A stretch of DNA of 64,000 nt from an uncultured Psychrobacter sp. (GTDB taxonomy: Bacteria; Pseudomonadota; Gammaproteobacteria; Pseudomonadales; Moraxellaceae). A program made the position numbers and the translations under genes. Where the stretch lies: the NCBI GenBank assembly GCA_947489525.1, contig CANLDW010000008.1, positions 26,603-90,602 of the forward strand, read 5' to 3'. Of the stretch, positions 8,130 to 17,269 are shown in pieces (the first letter of the stretch is position 1; the number at the start of each line of letters is the position of its first letter). The notes beneath the pieces are model-generated. The model had not been told where the DNA came from. It worked only from the letters and a program-made list of their open reading frames with translations, and ran no database searches.

Positions 8130-8828
8130 ATGGACAACTCTATGCAAAATAAACAGCTTTTGATTTTTGATTTTGATGGTACATTGATCGATAGCGTGCC
8201 TGATCTGGCTGATGCGACTAATACGATGCTCATGCAGCTAGGTAAGCCGACTTATGATATCGATACCATTAAAAGCTGGGTAGGTAATGGCTCAAGATTG
8301 CTTATTGAAAGGGCTTTGGTAGGCAACATAGAGGTAGAGCAAGGTGAGCTCACTATAGAGGAAGCCGACCACGCTGAGCAGCTGTTTTTAGAAGCGTATA
8401 ATAATAAAAGTGGCAGTAAAACTATTGCCTACCCTGACGTTGATAAGGGGCTTAAAAAACTGCATGAGGCTGGCTTTCAGCTGGCACTAGTGACCAATAA
8501 GCCCATACGTTTTGTGCCTAAGATTCTGCAGTCATTTGGCTGGCAGGATTTGTTTGCCGAGGTGCTCGGCGGTGATAGCTTACCAACCAAAAAGCCTGAT
8601 CCTGCGCCGCTATTGCATGTTTGCAATGCTTTAAACGTTAGGCCAGACGAGACAGTGATGATTGGCGATTCTAAAAACGATATCTTGGCGGGACAAAACG
8701 CTAATATGGACACCCTTGGACTATCGTACGGTTACAATTACGGACAGGACATTCGTGAATTTAAGCCGACACACACTTTTGATAACTTCGCCGATCTAGT
8801 CGACCTTTTAATGACGCTTAAGCCCTAG
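8130..8828 (+). CDS. gph: phosphoglycolate phosphatase Gph (HAD family)
   Basis: Gph removes phosphate from 2-phosphoglycolate, formed for example in repair of 3'-phosphoglycolate DNA ends. The protein has the HAD motifs in order: FDFDGTLIDS near 13-22 (nucleophile and acid aspartates), VTNKP near 122-126, KKPDPAPLL near 156-164 and MIGDSKNDI near 177-185, with a helical cap between. An in-frame ATG at 8142 is an alternative start. It ends 16 bp from convergent comM, with no terminator between. Confidence 0.92.
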   Translation: MDNSMQNKQLLIFDFDGTLIDSVPDLADATNTMLMQLGKPTYDIDTIKSWVGNGSRLLIERALVGNIEVEQGELTIEEADHAEQLFLEAYNNKSGSKTIAYPDVDKGLKKLHEAGFQLALVTNKPIRFVPKILQSFGWQDLFAEVLGGDSLPTKKPDPAPLLHVCNALNVRPDETVMIGDSKNDILAGQNANMDTLGLSYGYNYGQDIREFKPTHTFDNFADLVDLLMTLKP

Positions 8829-8844
8829 CTATTTGCTGCGATAG

Positions 8845-10443
8845 CTACTTGCTGCGATAGCTAAGCGCCTCTGATATATGGGCGCTGGTAATGTCAGTAC
8901 TGGCAGCTAAATCTGCAATAGTACGTGCTACGCGCAACACTCGGTGATAGCCGCGCGCTGATAGGTTAAGACGCTGTTGGGCCAATTGTAGGAGCTGCTT
9001 TTCACTATCCCCAAGCTTTATGTATTCGTCAAGCTCGCTGGGACTCAGCTCATTATTGACCTTTTGTTGCCGTACCAGTTGCCTATGGTGTGCCGCTTTT
9101 ACTCTGACTTGTACTTGCTCGGAGCTCTCCCCTGCCTGCGCGTTCTGTAGGTCGGCTATAGGTAAGGCGGGTACACTGATATGCAGGTCAATACGATCAA
9201 GTAGCGGGCCTGAGAGCTTATTTTGGTAGCGCTTGATCTGCTCAGGTCGACAGCGACAGCGGTTCGAGGGATCACCCTCATAGCCGCACGGACATGGATT
9301 CATGGCTGCGACGAGCTGAAAATTAGCAGGGAAAGTCATCTGCGAATTGGCGCGACTGATCGTAACTTGTTTGGCCTCTAGCGGCTGACGTAGTACTTCC
9401 AACACGCTGCGTTCAAACTCAGGCAGCTCGTCGAGGAATAAGACGCCTTTATTGGCAAGGGTAATCTCACCAGGTTTGGGACGAGAGCCACCGCCAACCA
9501 ATGCCACAGCGGATATGGTATGGTGCACTTGCCGAAAAGGACGCGTGCCATAGTTATAATCACTATCGGCAACCGAATAAGTGCTCGCGACCTCAAGCGC
9601 ATCCTCATCACTTAAATCTGGCAAAATGGTAGGCAGTCGTGATGCCATTAAGGTCTTGCCTGAGCCAGGAGGTCCTGTAAATAACAGCGAATGCCCTCCT
9701 GCGGCAGCAATCTCTAACGCCCGCCGTGCATGATGCTGACCTTTTACATCAGCGAGATTTACTGTATAGCCTGTACGCTTTTGCTCCGTGCTTGGTACGA
9801 CAACGGTCAAACGGTTATCTGTAGCATTTGGATCTGCCAATGACTGCAAGTGTTCGCAGACTGCCTTTAGACTCTCAGCACCTAGTATCTCCACCCCTTC
9901 CACACGGCTAGCCTCCACGCCATTGTCCATCGGCACTATAAATTGTGGCGGCTTTTTTGGTTGTGCGTTTTGCTCGCCTTTATCTGTGGTTGCCTCTACA
10001 TTAGTTATTTTTACATCAGTTACTTTCTTTTTTTTTGCTGCCAGTGCTTCTGCTTTTATTGCACGTGCGACTGCTAAACTGCCTGTGACTTGACGCAAGT
10101 TGCCGTTTAGTGCCAGCTCGCCAATAAACTCAAACCCCTCCAATGCTTCTGGATCAAGCTGTCCACTTGCTGCTAGGATACCGATAGCGATCGGTAGATC
10201 GAGACGCGCGCCGTCTTTTGGTAAGTCTGCAGGTGCCAAATTAATCGTCAAACGGCGATTGGGAAACTGAAACCCAGAGTTGAGAATAGCCGAGCGCACC
10301 CGATCTTTACTCTCACGAACTGCAGCCTCCGGTAGACCAACGATAGTTAATGCCGGCAAGCCTTGTGACAGATGCACCTCAATGATGACTTTTGGCGCAT
10401 GTAGACCGACGACCGAACGGGTATAGACTTGAGCAAACGACAT
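8845..10443 (-). CDS. comM: ComM/YifB family Mg-chelatase-like AAA+ ATPase
   Basis: ComM is a hexameric helicase that promotes branch migration during natural transformation. The 532-aa protein has the N-terminal Lon-protease-like fold (LPALTIVGLPEAAVRESKDRVR), then the Mg-chelatase AAA+ module with Walker A TGPPGSGKT near 255-263, Walker B GVLFLDELPEF, the Cys cluster CPCGYEGDPSNRCRC, and the C-terminal lid SARGYHRVLRVARTIADL. A low-complexity Lys/Thr insert lies near 134-170. With dprA at 32 kb, it fits a naturally competent lineage such as Moraxellaceae. Confidence 0.95.
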   Translation of the reverse strand: MSFAQVYTRSVVGLHAPKVIIEVHLSQGLPALTIVGLPEAAVRESKDRVRSAILNSGFQFPNRRLTINLAPADLPKDGARLDLPIAIGILAASGQLDPEALEGFEFIGELALNGNLRQVTGSLAVARAIKAEALAAKKKKVTDVKITNVEATTDKGEQNAQPKKPPQFIVPMDNGVEASRVEGVEILGAESLKAVCEHLQSLADPNATDNRLTVVVPSTEQKRTGYTVNLADVKGQHHARRALEIAAAGGHSLLFTGPPGSGKTLMASRLPTILPDLSDEDALEVASTYSVADSDYNYGTRPFRQVHHTISAVALVGGGSRPKPGEITLANKGVLFLDELPEFERSVLEVLRQPLEAKQVTISRANSQMTFPANFQLVAAMNPCPCGYEGDPSNRCRCRPEQIKRYQNKLSGPLLDRIDLHISVPALPIADLQNAQAGESSEQVQVRVKAAHHRQLVRQQKVNNELSPSELDEYIKLGDSEKQLLQLAQQRLNLSARGYHRVLRVARTIADLAASTDITSAHISEALSYRSK

Positions 10444-10667
10444 GTGCGCTTCCTAATATGAGGTCTACTGATAATAAAGTATTAATGAATACTGCGCAAA
10501 TGTCGTTTACTAGATCGACAATGACTATTCATAAACCCGCTCTTGCTTATTGGTCAGTACAGCATCTCCAAAATGAACACAATCCCACTTTTGCAAACAA
10601 AAAATCGATGAATTATAAAATGTGAATTAATTGACTGATTAAATAATATTAATTTGCTATATTATGA

Positions 10668-10684
10668 GTGTGCACTCGTGCACT
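10668..10684. promoter_or_regulatory. GTGCAC direct/inverted repeat upstream of the acylase
   Basis: GTGCAC occurs twice, at 10670-10675 and 10678-10683, separated by TC. Each half is itself a palindrome. It lies just after a TATATT/TATTAT stretch and 84 bp before the acylase start, a suitable place for an operator. No regulator gene is adjacent, so this is tentative. Confidence 0.3.
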
Positions 10685-10766
10685 AACGATGAACAAGAGA
10701 AACGCATTAGCGGTTAAAGGCAGCTATTGTAGTAAGCAAAATCAATCAACCAAGGATGGTTAAATA

Positions 10767-13241
10767 ATGACGAATAGAATCTTGAGTCGGCGCGCGCCTG
10801 CGTACGCCCTGTTAAGCGCAGCGATATCACTAGGGTTATATGGCTGCTCAGACAACGATATTGACATCAGTGAAAATGATATAAACCCACCCACTGCCAA
10901 CTATGCGGCAAGTATTCAACGCACCGAGTTTGGTATTCCTCATATTACCGCTGATGACTACAAGGGATTAGGCTATGGGGTGGGTTATGCGTTTGCCGAA
11001 GATAATATCTGTTCACTAGCGCGCGAGCTGGTGGTGGCAAGCGGTCAAAGCATGCTGTATTTAGGCGACGAGGGCAACATTGCAAGCGACGTCTTTTATA
11101 CTTGGTATAACTCCCCTGAGAGACGTGCTAGCTTTTTGGCGGCGCAAGATCCTGAGGTCATTGATGCTGTTACCGGTTATGCAGCAGGTTATAGCCGCTA
11201 CGTACGTGACACGGGCGTTGATAATATCGAAGACCCAGCCTGCGCTGGCGCCGAGTGGGTACGTGAGATCGATATTAATGATCTATTAGCAGTCTACGGC
11301 AAAGCTAACCTACGTGGTGGACTCTCAAACTTCGTAGGACCGATTGTAGCGGCTACTCCGCCTCTAGCAAATAGCGTGATGGGTAGCTCTCGGATGCATA
11401 GTGTCCAGCTAGACTCCATCGTAGAGGCTGCGCCTAAGTTCGATATGACAACCATCAATGTCATGGATGGCGGTAGCAACGCCTACGCTTTTGGTAGCGA
11501 GGTGACTGGTAAAGACAGCGGAGTTATGTATGGCAATCCTCATGAGCCGTGGAACGGTGTTCAGCGCTTCTATGAGTTTCATCTGACTCTGCCAGGTGAG
11601 CTTGATGTAATGGGCTCAGCGCAGCAAGGTCAACCTTTTATCAACATTGGTTTTAACAAAGATGTCGCGTGGAGCCATACGGTATCGACGGCCAAACGCT
11701 TTACCCTTTACCAACTTAGTTTGGTAGAGGGTGACCCTATGAAGTACAACTACCAAAACAGCAGTGGCGTCCTTGAACAACGCGATATCGAAAAGGTGGA
11801 TGTTACTGTTCAGCTACCTAACAATCAAACGATCGTTCGACCCTTGTATTTATCTCAATATGGACCGATGCTAAACGTCAAACTACTCAATGGCCTACTG
11901 CCGGCTTGGGGCGACAACAACCTTGCTTTTACTATTCGTGATGCTGCTTCAGAGAATCCACGCGCCCTTAATCAATGGCGTAGTATGAACCAAGCGACTA
12001 GCGTTGAGGACTTAGTGGATAAAATGCAGGACATTCTGGGTCTAGGCTTTGTGAATACTATTGCAACTGACCGCTACGGCAAAGCACTGTACGCTGACAT
12101 CTCAACCGTCCCTCATGTGAGCAAAGAAAAGCTTGAAGCTTGTAGTGCGAATGCTGGTCCCTTCTTAGGGGCTTTAGTTGCAGCTGACCTGCCTGCACTA
12201 AATGGTAGTACAGCGAGCTGTGAATGGGGCAAGGATGCTGACTCGCCACAAGCGGGTATCTTTGGACGCTCAAATCTGCCATTTTTGGTTCGTGATGACT
12301 ATGTTACCAACTCAAACGATAGCTATTGGTTAAGCAATCCAGAGGAGCCATTGACAGGTTTCTCGCCACTATTACGTCGACGCTTAACACCTTTTTTAGG
12401 CGCAAATCCTGTAGACGGTGTGCCTTTATTAATGCGCACTCGTATGGGACTGACTCAAGTGCTCGATCGACTCTCTAATGAAGATGATCTAGGCGGAACG
12501 ACCTTTGATTTAGACAACCTACAACAGGTCGTCTACGGCAATCGTAGCTATGTGGCCGAGTTGGTGCTTGATGATGTCTTAGCGGACTGTAATGCTAACC
12601 CTGTCCTGCCATTAACAGATGGTGGGTCGATCGATGCCGCGCAAGCCTGTCAAGTGTTAAGCAATTGGGATCGCCGTAACAATCTCGATAGCAGGGGCGC
12701 GCACGTCTTTAGAGAGTTTTGGGAAAACGTCAACTTCGTTGAGACCACTGACAGTGTTTTCAGCGTTAAATTTGACGTTAACAATCCGATTAATACGCCA
12801 CGTGACCTTATTATAAACACGGATACACGCCGCGCTCTAGGCGACGCTATTAATTACTTCAATACTAAAGGCGTCGCGCTTGATGCTACTTTAGGTAGCG
12901 TACAATACGTGTTTGATGCTGGTATGAATAATGAGCGTATACCAATGCACGGCGGACAAGGCCGTGAAGGTGTCTTTAATGTCGCCAGAGGTCCAGGTCC
13001 TAATAGTGATGGCAACTACATCATTAATAATGGCCCGACTTATATGCAAACGGTGACTTTCGATGATAGAGGGCCTGTCGCCGAAGCTTTATTAGCTTAC
13101 TCACAAGCAGCGGATCCTACACGTCCCTTCCATCGTGATCAGACGCGGCGTTACTCAGCTAAAGATTGGATACGTCTACCGTTTAGCGCTAATGAAATCG
13201 CTGAACAAGCCATAGGTACGAAGCTTGAATTAAGCGAGTAA
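10767..13241 (+). CDS. penicillin acylase family lipoprotein (possible AHL acylase)
   Basis: The 824-aa Ntn-hydrolase precursor is of the penicillin/acyl-homoserine-lactone acylase family, which cleaves amide bonds of beta-lactams, AHLs or other acyl-amides. The N-terminus is a lipoprotein signal with lipobox LYGC at 24-27 (C27). The alpha subunit begins with IQRTEFGIPHITADD near 50-64. The autocatalytic serine is probably S237 in MDGGSNAYAFG, preceded by the spacer. Further family motifs are YGNPHEPW, GFNKDVAWSHT near 300, and C-terminal MHGGQGREG. AHL acylase (QuiP/PvdQ/HacB-like) is plausible, but the substrate cannot be told from sequence. It is monocistronic with a terminator. Confidence 0.88.
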   Translation: MTNRILSRRAPAYALLSAAISLGLYGCSDNDIDISENDINPPTANYAASIQRTEFGIPHITADDYKGLGYGVGYAFAEDNICSLARELVVASGQSMLYLGDEGNIASDVFYTWYNSPERRASFLAAQDPEVIDAVTGYAAGYSRYVRDTGVDNIEDPACAGAEWVREIDINDLLAVYGKANLRGGLSNFVGPIVAATPPLANSVMGSSRMHSVQLDSIVEAAPKFDMTTINVMDGGSNAYAFGSEVTGKDSGVMYGNPHEPWNGVQRFYEFHLTLPGELDVMGSAQQGQPFINIGFNKDVAWSHTVSTAKRFTLYQLSLVEGDPMKYNYQNSSGVLEQRDIEKVDVTVQLPNNQTIVRPLYLSQYGPMLNVKLLNGLLPAWGDNNLAFTIRDAASENPRALNQWRSMNQATSVEDLVDKMQDILGLGFVNTIATDRYGKALYADISTVPHVSKEKLEACSANAGPFLGALVAADLPALNGSTASCEWGKDADSPQAGIFGRSNLPFLVRDDYVTNSNDSYWLSNPEEPLTGFSPLLRRRLTPFLGANPVDGVPLLMRTRMGLTQVLDRLSNEDDLGGTTFDLDNLQQVVYGNRSYVAELVLDDVLADCNANPVLPLTDGGSIDAAQACQVLSNWDRRNNLDSRGAHVFREFWENVNFVETTDSVFSVKFDVNNPINTPRDLIINTDTRRALGDAINYFNTKGVALDATLGSVQYVFDAGMNNERIPMHGGQGREGVFNVARGPGPNSDGNYIINNGPTYMQTVTFDDRGPVAEALLAYSQAADPTRPFHRDQTRRYSAKDWIRLPFSANEIAEQAIGTKLELSE

Positions 13242-13260
13242 TTTACTAGTTATCAGTCTA

Positions 13261-13289
13261 AAACCTCAGACCTGCTCTGAGGTTTTTGC
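13261..13289 (+). terminator. acylase gene terminator
   Basis: AAACCTCAGA (13261-13270) and TCTGAGGTTT (13276-13285) form a perfect stem with a CCTGC loop and a T tail. Confidence 0.9.
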
Positions 13290-13442
13290 TTTTTAACAGT
13301 ACTGCTTAAAATTATTCATAGTTGCTTATAGTTATCAGGCTACCAACCATATCTTGAGCCTATACCGGTAATACGGTCGCACACTTGTTCCCAATCAACA
13401 AACAAGGCAAACTAATAAAAAATACAAAAATAAGGAGTACTT

Positions 13443-13612
13443 ATGACTGATATCAATTGGATCAACCGAGCCAAACCAAAGTGTTTAGTAGCGTCGATGA
13501 GCTTTTAACTCAGCTGCAAGAGGTGTTTTTTATGACTATCAAGGACGAAATTACAAGCGATGAGCGGCAACGCTTGCAGGATTTTTTGGACAATGATGCA
13601 TTTGGACAATGA
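13443..13612 (+). pseudogene. frameshifted small ORF with tandem duplication at its end
   Basis: Starting at an ATG after AAGGAG, the frame reads MTDINWINRAKPK, then is lost. A one-base gap near 13480 would join it to VFSSVDELLTQLQEVFFMTIKDE and on to LQDFLDNDA. At the end, TTGGACAATGATGCAT occurs twice in tandem (13586-13601 and 13602-13617). Without the duplication the frame would stop as LDNDA and TAG. I do not recognise the family. The intact ancestor would have been a protein of about 55 aa. Confidence 0.55.
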
Positions 13613-13677
13613 TGCATAGGACGCTAAGAGAAGTGTAAAAATAGTAAAACCAGTCAGCCACCCTAATCCTAGTAAGG

Positions 13678-13689
13678 ATTTGCTATAAT
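13678..13689 (+). promoter_or_regulatory. extended -10 promoter upstream of hemN
   Basis: TTTGCTATAAT holds a perfect TATAAT (13684-13689) preceded by the TGn extension. The -35 region is poor. It lies about 100 bp before the chosen hemN start. Confidence 0.5.
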
Positions 13690-13791
13690 AAGGCTAAGTT
13701 TTAGTCATTAATACCACTTTGATACCTTTATTAAATAGCACTTAAACGAGCTACTTGATCAGTGATAAAAAGTTGGTATAAGGAATGTCCT

Positions 13792-15333
13792 ATGAGTGAA
13801 GTGAATAACAGTAGCCGTCCTCAGCAGCCCTATAATAACGCGGGCGCGGCGCCGACAACAACGCGTCCTATCGAAGAGATGCCTAACCCTTACGCGAGCA
13901 TGCGCGGTAGTATTACTAGTAAGCAGTTGCCTGCATTCGATGAAGCGCTGATTAATAAGTACAATCGCTCAGGACCTCGTTATACTTCTTATCCAACCGC
14001 GTTGGAATTTACAGAGATACCCGATGATTTAGAGCGTAAAATACTCCAAAATCGCGAACCCCACGCGCCGCTGTCATTATACTTTCATATTCCCTTTTGT
14101 CGTCATCTTTGCTACTACTGCGCGTGTAATAAAATTATTACTAAAAAGAACAGTGACGCAGGCGATTATCTAGATTATCTGTTCAATGAAATTAAGCAAA
14201 AACGGCGTCTATTAGCGATGCCCACCGACCATAAACCTATCGTCAAACAACTACACTTAGGCGGCGGCACGCCTACGTTTTTGAGTGATGCTGAGATGGT
14301 ACAACTTTGGGAATTTTTGGGTACGCAGTTTGATTTTTTGCCAGAAGACGAAGGCGATTATTCTATTGAGATTGATCCGCGTGAGCTGGGAGATAATACC
14401 CTTAAAACGCTGCGCGATCTAGGTTTTAATCGCGTTAGCCTTGGGGTACAGGATTTGGATGAAACGGTACAAATTGCCGTCAACCGTGTCCATTCAGCCG
14501 AGCTGATTGAGAATGTACTGAACGAGGCGCGCGCTTTAGGGTTTCGCTCTATCAATCTAGATCTCATTTATGGTTTGCCGCATCAAACGCCAGCTACTTT
14601 TGCAAAAACAGTAGACCGTATTATCGAGATGTCGCCCGATCGCTTATCGGTATTTAACTACGCCCATCTTCCTGAACGCTTTAAAGCGCAGCGTCAGATT
14701 AAAGATGAGGACCTGCCAAGCTCCAGTGATAAGCTCAAGATGCTGGGTAATACAATCAACACCCTGACCGAGGCTGGTTATCAATACATTGGTATCGATC
14801 ATTTCGCCAAGCCCGATGATGAGCTGGCAGTAGCTCAGCGCGCAGGTAAACTGCATCGTAACTTTCAAGGTTATACTATTATGGGCGATTGTGACTTGCT
14901 CGGCTTTGGCGTCTCAGCGATCAGCCAGATTGCTAATAGTCATACCCGCTATATTTTACAAAATGATACCGATCTGCAAGCGTATCAAGAGCGTATCAAC
15001 GTCGCTCTTAGCAATCCCAATATCTTACCTGCGGTCAAATACATCAAGACTTCAATCAAAGATCGCTTACGCGAGTACGTCATCATGAATCTGCTCTGCC
15101 ATGACTATGTTGACTTTAAAGATATTAATCAAAAGTTTGGTATTGACGCGATTACCTACTTTATCGATGAGATTAAGCAATTAGGCGATATGCAAGAGGA
15201 TAAGCTTGTTGATATAGATGCCGCGGGCATTCGAGTATTACCCAAAGGGCGCTTGTTAGGACGTAATGTAGCGATGGTGTTTGATGAGTATCTTGCCAGC
15301 AAAAATAAAGGTAGGTTTTCAAAAGTGATCTAA
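13792..15333 (+). CDS. hemN: oxygen-independent coproporphyrinogen III dehydrogenase HemN
   Basis: HemN is a radical-SAM enzyme that oxidatively decarboxylates coproporphyrinogen III to protoporphyrinogen IX without oxygen. I chose the ATG at 13792 because AAGGA lies 8-12 nt upstream; a start at 13762 would add 10 residues. The 513-aa protein has a disordered 45-residue N-terminus, then KYNRSGPRYTSYPTALEF (HemN-specific), the cluster motif C103-x3-C107-x2-C110-x-C112 in PFCRHLCYYCACNK, LGGGTPTF near 170, and the HemN C-terminal domain. The four-cysteine motif separates true HemN from HemW-like proteins. Confidence 0.95.
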   Translation: MSEVNNSSRPQQPYNNAGAAPTTTRPIEEMPNPYASMRGSITSKQLPAFDEALINKYNRSGPRYTSYPTALEFTEIPDDLERKILQNREPHAPLSLYFHIPFCRHLCYYCACNKIITKKNSDAGDYLDYLFNEIKQKRRLLAMPTDHKPIVKQLHLGGGTPTFLSDAEMVQLWEFLGTQFDFLPEDEGDYSIEIDPRELGDNTLKTLRDLGFNRVSLGVQDLDETVQIAVNRVHSAELIENVLNEARALGFRSINLDLIYGLPHQTPATFAKTVDRIIEMSPDRLSVFNYAHLPERFKAQRQIKDEDLPSSSDKLKMLGNTINTLTEAGYQYIGIDHFAKPDDELAVAQRAGKLHRNFQGYTIMGDCDLLGFGVSAISQIANSHTRYILQNDTDLQAYQERINVALSNPNILPAVKYIKTSIKDRLREYVIMNLLCHDYVDFKDINQKFGIDAITYFIDEIKQLGDMQEDKLVDIDAAGIRVLPKGRLLGRNVAMVFDEYLASKNKGRFSKVI

Positions 15334-15375
15334 ACTGTTTAAAAGTTAAGGTATAAAATGTAAAGTATAAAACAT

Positions 15376-15413
15376 AAAAAAAGACCTCAGTTCAAAAATT
15401 TGAGGTTTTTTTC
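15376..15413. terminator. bidirectional terminator between hemN and qmcA
   Basis: GACCTCA and TGAGGTT arms have an A run before and a T run after. It serves hemN on the plus strand and the nfeD-qmcA unit on the minus strand. Confidence 0.8.
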
Positions 15414-15427
15414 GAGCGAAAGACGCT

Positions 15428-16309
15428 TTAGACTTTTAGCTTATCACCCACCATGCCTTTTACCGTACTTAGAATATCAGCTGGCAGAACCACCATTTTT
15501 GAATTATCAGATTCGGCCAGTTGACGGATCGACTTGATGTACTGTTCTCCGAGCAAATAGACAATAGGCATCTCTTCATCGCCCATCGCAGCGGTAATTA
15601 ATCGGATGGACTCCTCAGAACCTCGAGCCAACACCACTTGCGCTTCTGCATCACGACGTGAGGCTTCTAAGCGACCGTCGGCCTCCAAAATAGCCGCTTG
15701 CTTTTGACCATCGGCGCGCGTAACCGTTGCTCGGCGTAAACGCTCCGCCGCTGCTTGCTCTTCCATTGACGCTTGCATGGTTGATGACGGGTTAATATCT
15801 TGGATCTCAACCGTTTTGAGGGTGATACCCCAGTCTGCGATATCTTCTGATATGGCATGTTTGAGCATGGCCTTGATCTCGTCACGACTAGATAAGGCAT
15901 TATCAAGATCCATCTCACCTATGATGGAGCGTAGTGAGGTCTGTACTAAATTACGGATACCATACTCATAATCCTCAATACCGTAGACAGCTTTGTCTGG
16001 GCGCACGATATTAATATAAGCGACGGCATTGGCGATAATAACGACGTTATCTCGGGTAATCACCTCTTGTGAGGGGATGTCTAATACAATATCCTTGGTT
16101 GTGACTTTATAGGCTACTCTGTCGATAAATGGAATAATCAAAGTCAGACCAGGCTCTAGCGTTTGATTGTATTTCCCTAGGCGCTGAACCACCCATTTAT
16201 AGCCTTGCGGTACAATACGCACCCCTTTAAACACAGTAAATGCAATTAGGGCGACTAACACCAGCATAACGATGCTCAGACTGTCCATACGGCTTATAAT
16301 ACTATTCAT
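15428..16309 (-). CDS. qmcA: SPFH/Band 7 (paraslipin) membrane protein, QmcA-like
   Basis: The 293-aa protein has one N-terminal membrane helix (near 12-28) followed by a band-7/SPFH domain: RIVPQGYKWVVQRLGKYNQTLEPGLTLIIPFIDRVAYKVTTKD near 31-75 and LDIPSQEVITRDNVVI near 76-92. A charged coiled-coil region with EADGRLEASRRDAEAQ repeats near 200-230 follows. QmcA/paraslipins are thought to scaffold membrane microdomains and often pair with NfeD proteins. Here the NfeD gene lies directly upstream on the same strand, as in E. coli ybbJ-qmcA. Confidence 0.92.
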   Translation of the reverse strand: MNSIISRMDSLSIVMLVLVALIAFTVFKGVRIVPQGYKWVVQRLGKYNQTLEPGLTLIIPFIDRVAYKVTTKDIVLDIPSQEVITRDNVVIIANAVAYINIVRPDKAVYGIEDYEYGIRNLVQTSLRSIIGEMDLDNALSSRDEIKAMLKHAISEDIADWGITLKTVEIQDINPSSTMQASMEEQAAAERLRRATVTRADGQKQAAILEADGRLEASRRDAEAQVVLARGSEESIRLITAAMGDEEMPIVYLLGEQYIKSIRQLAESDNSKMVVLPADILSTVKGMVGDKLKV

Positions 16310-16377
16310 AACGCTCTCCTTGAGCCATTGCTATTAAAGGCGCAGCAATGTTTTATGGGTTTGCTATTTTCACTTCG

Positions 16378-16431
16378 ATATCGTTACTTTTATATCGTTA
16401 CTTTTATATCGTTACTTTTATATCGTTACTT
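16378..16431. repeat. tandem repeat of 14 bp, about 3.9 copies
   Basis: The unit ATATCGTTACTTTT is repeated head to tail with no mismatch until the last copy. It lies in the gap between nfeD and qmcA, so it is part of the transcript leader of qmcA. Copy number could vary by slippage. Confidence 0.95.
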
Positions 16432-16471
16432 AAGCATCTTAACCTTGCTATATTGCCTGCCCTACAACTCA

Positions 16472-17077
16472 CTATCGATCTGAAAACTTCTTATTAAGTC
16501 GTGTACGATCTAGATCTTCTTTATGTAGACTTAACTTGCTTTGCTTAACTTTACGGCTATTGAGCTCATATTCATTAATAGAGGGACGGTTAATATTGGT
16601 GGGCGCAGCAATGCGCTGTGTGGGAGCAACGATGAGCTCATTACCTGTAATGTCAGTGACAACCACTCTATCACCAATCTCTACGTGCTCATCCTTGGTG
16701 CGGCAAAACCATTCATCTGCACCGACGATAGGAACGTTAAAGCGTACGCGCCCAGGACTACCCGCCTGCGGCTTGACCACAATCATGCCCGTCTCACCGA
16801 TGATAACACTACCGCCTAGTCCTGCCTTTGTACGATCAACCGATAGCGGCTTGATGTATTTAACCCAAGCGAACATAAATAGTACCGACAAGCTCAGCCA
16901 GATAATCACTTGTAGTACCAAAGGTACAGGTAATAACCAAGACAAGGCTGCGACGAGGACAGCGGCAGCACCAAACCAAAGGCTCGCAAAAGTAGGAATA
17001 AATATCTCAGCAATCATCAGTAAAAAACCCAGTACTAACCAGTGCCAAGGTTCAATCATCCAAATCGTCTCAATCAT
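16472..17077 (-). CDS. NfeD family membrane protein
   Basis: The 201-aa protein has three to four membrane helices in residues 8-75 (WHWLVLGFLLMIAEIFIPTFASLWFGAAAVLVAAL and LVLQVIIWLSLSVLFMFAWV), then a soluble OB-fold domain (GETGMIVVKPQAGSPGRVRFNVPIVGADEWFCRTKDEHVEIGDRVVVTDITGNELIV), the usual NfeD1b plan. A basic C-terminal tail of about 40 residues follows. NfeD proteins partner SPFH proteins such as the qmcA product encoded next. Confidence 0.9.
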   Translation of the reverse strand: MIETIWMIEPWHWLVLGFLLMIAEIFIPTFASLWFGAAAVLVAALSWLLPVPLVLQVIIWLSLSVLFMFAWVKYIKPLSVDRTKAGLGGSVIIGETGMIVVKPQAGSPGRVRFNVPIVGADEWFCRTKDEHVEIGDRVVVTDITGNELIVAPTQRIAAPTNINRPSINEYELNSRKVKQSKLSLHKEDLDRTRLNKKFSDR

Positions 17078-17211
17078 TGCTGTATCCTCTTACATTCCTA
17101 CCTTTAATGTAGCACAGTTAAGCGACTACTATTATCTTAAAAATCAATAATATACTGTTATTTATGGCTTAAAGGTATTGACAATCTAAAAGTTATTAAT
17201 AGGGTTGAACG

Positions 17212-17244
17212 CAAAAAAAACGACCGCCTAAGCGATCGTTTTTT
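17212..17244 (-). terminator. terminator of barrel gene 1
   Basis: AACGACCGC and GCGATCGTT form a stem with loop CTAA and A/T runs on both sides. The same stem-loop follows the paralogue at 17974-18007. Confidence 0.85.
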
Positions 17245-17269
17245 CACTAGTTTATGACATCGACGCATT

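Noticed and set aside
13750..13775. FNR/Anr-like box TTGATCAGTGATAA before hemN
   Set aside because: Only the left half matches TTGAT-N4-ATCAA; the right half has two mismatches, so I do not call it.
16378..16431. Possible CRISPR-like array
   Set aside because: The 14-bp units are directly adjacent, with no spacers, so this is a simple tandem repeat. I found no CRISPR array in the window.
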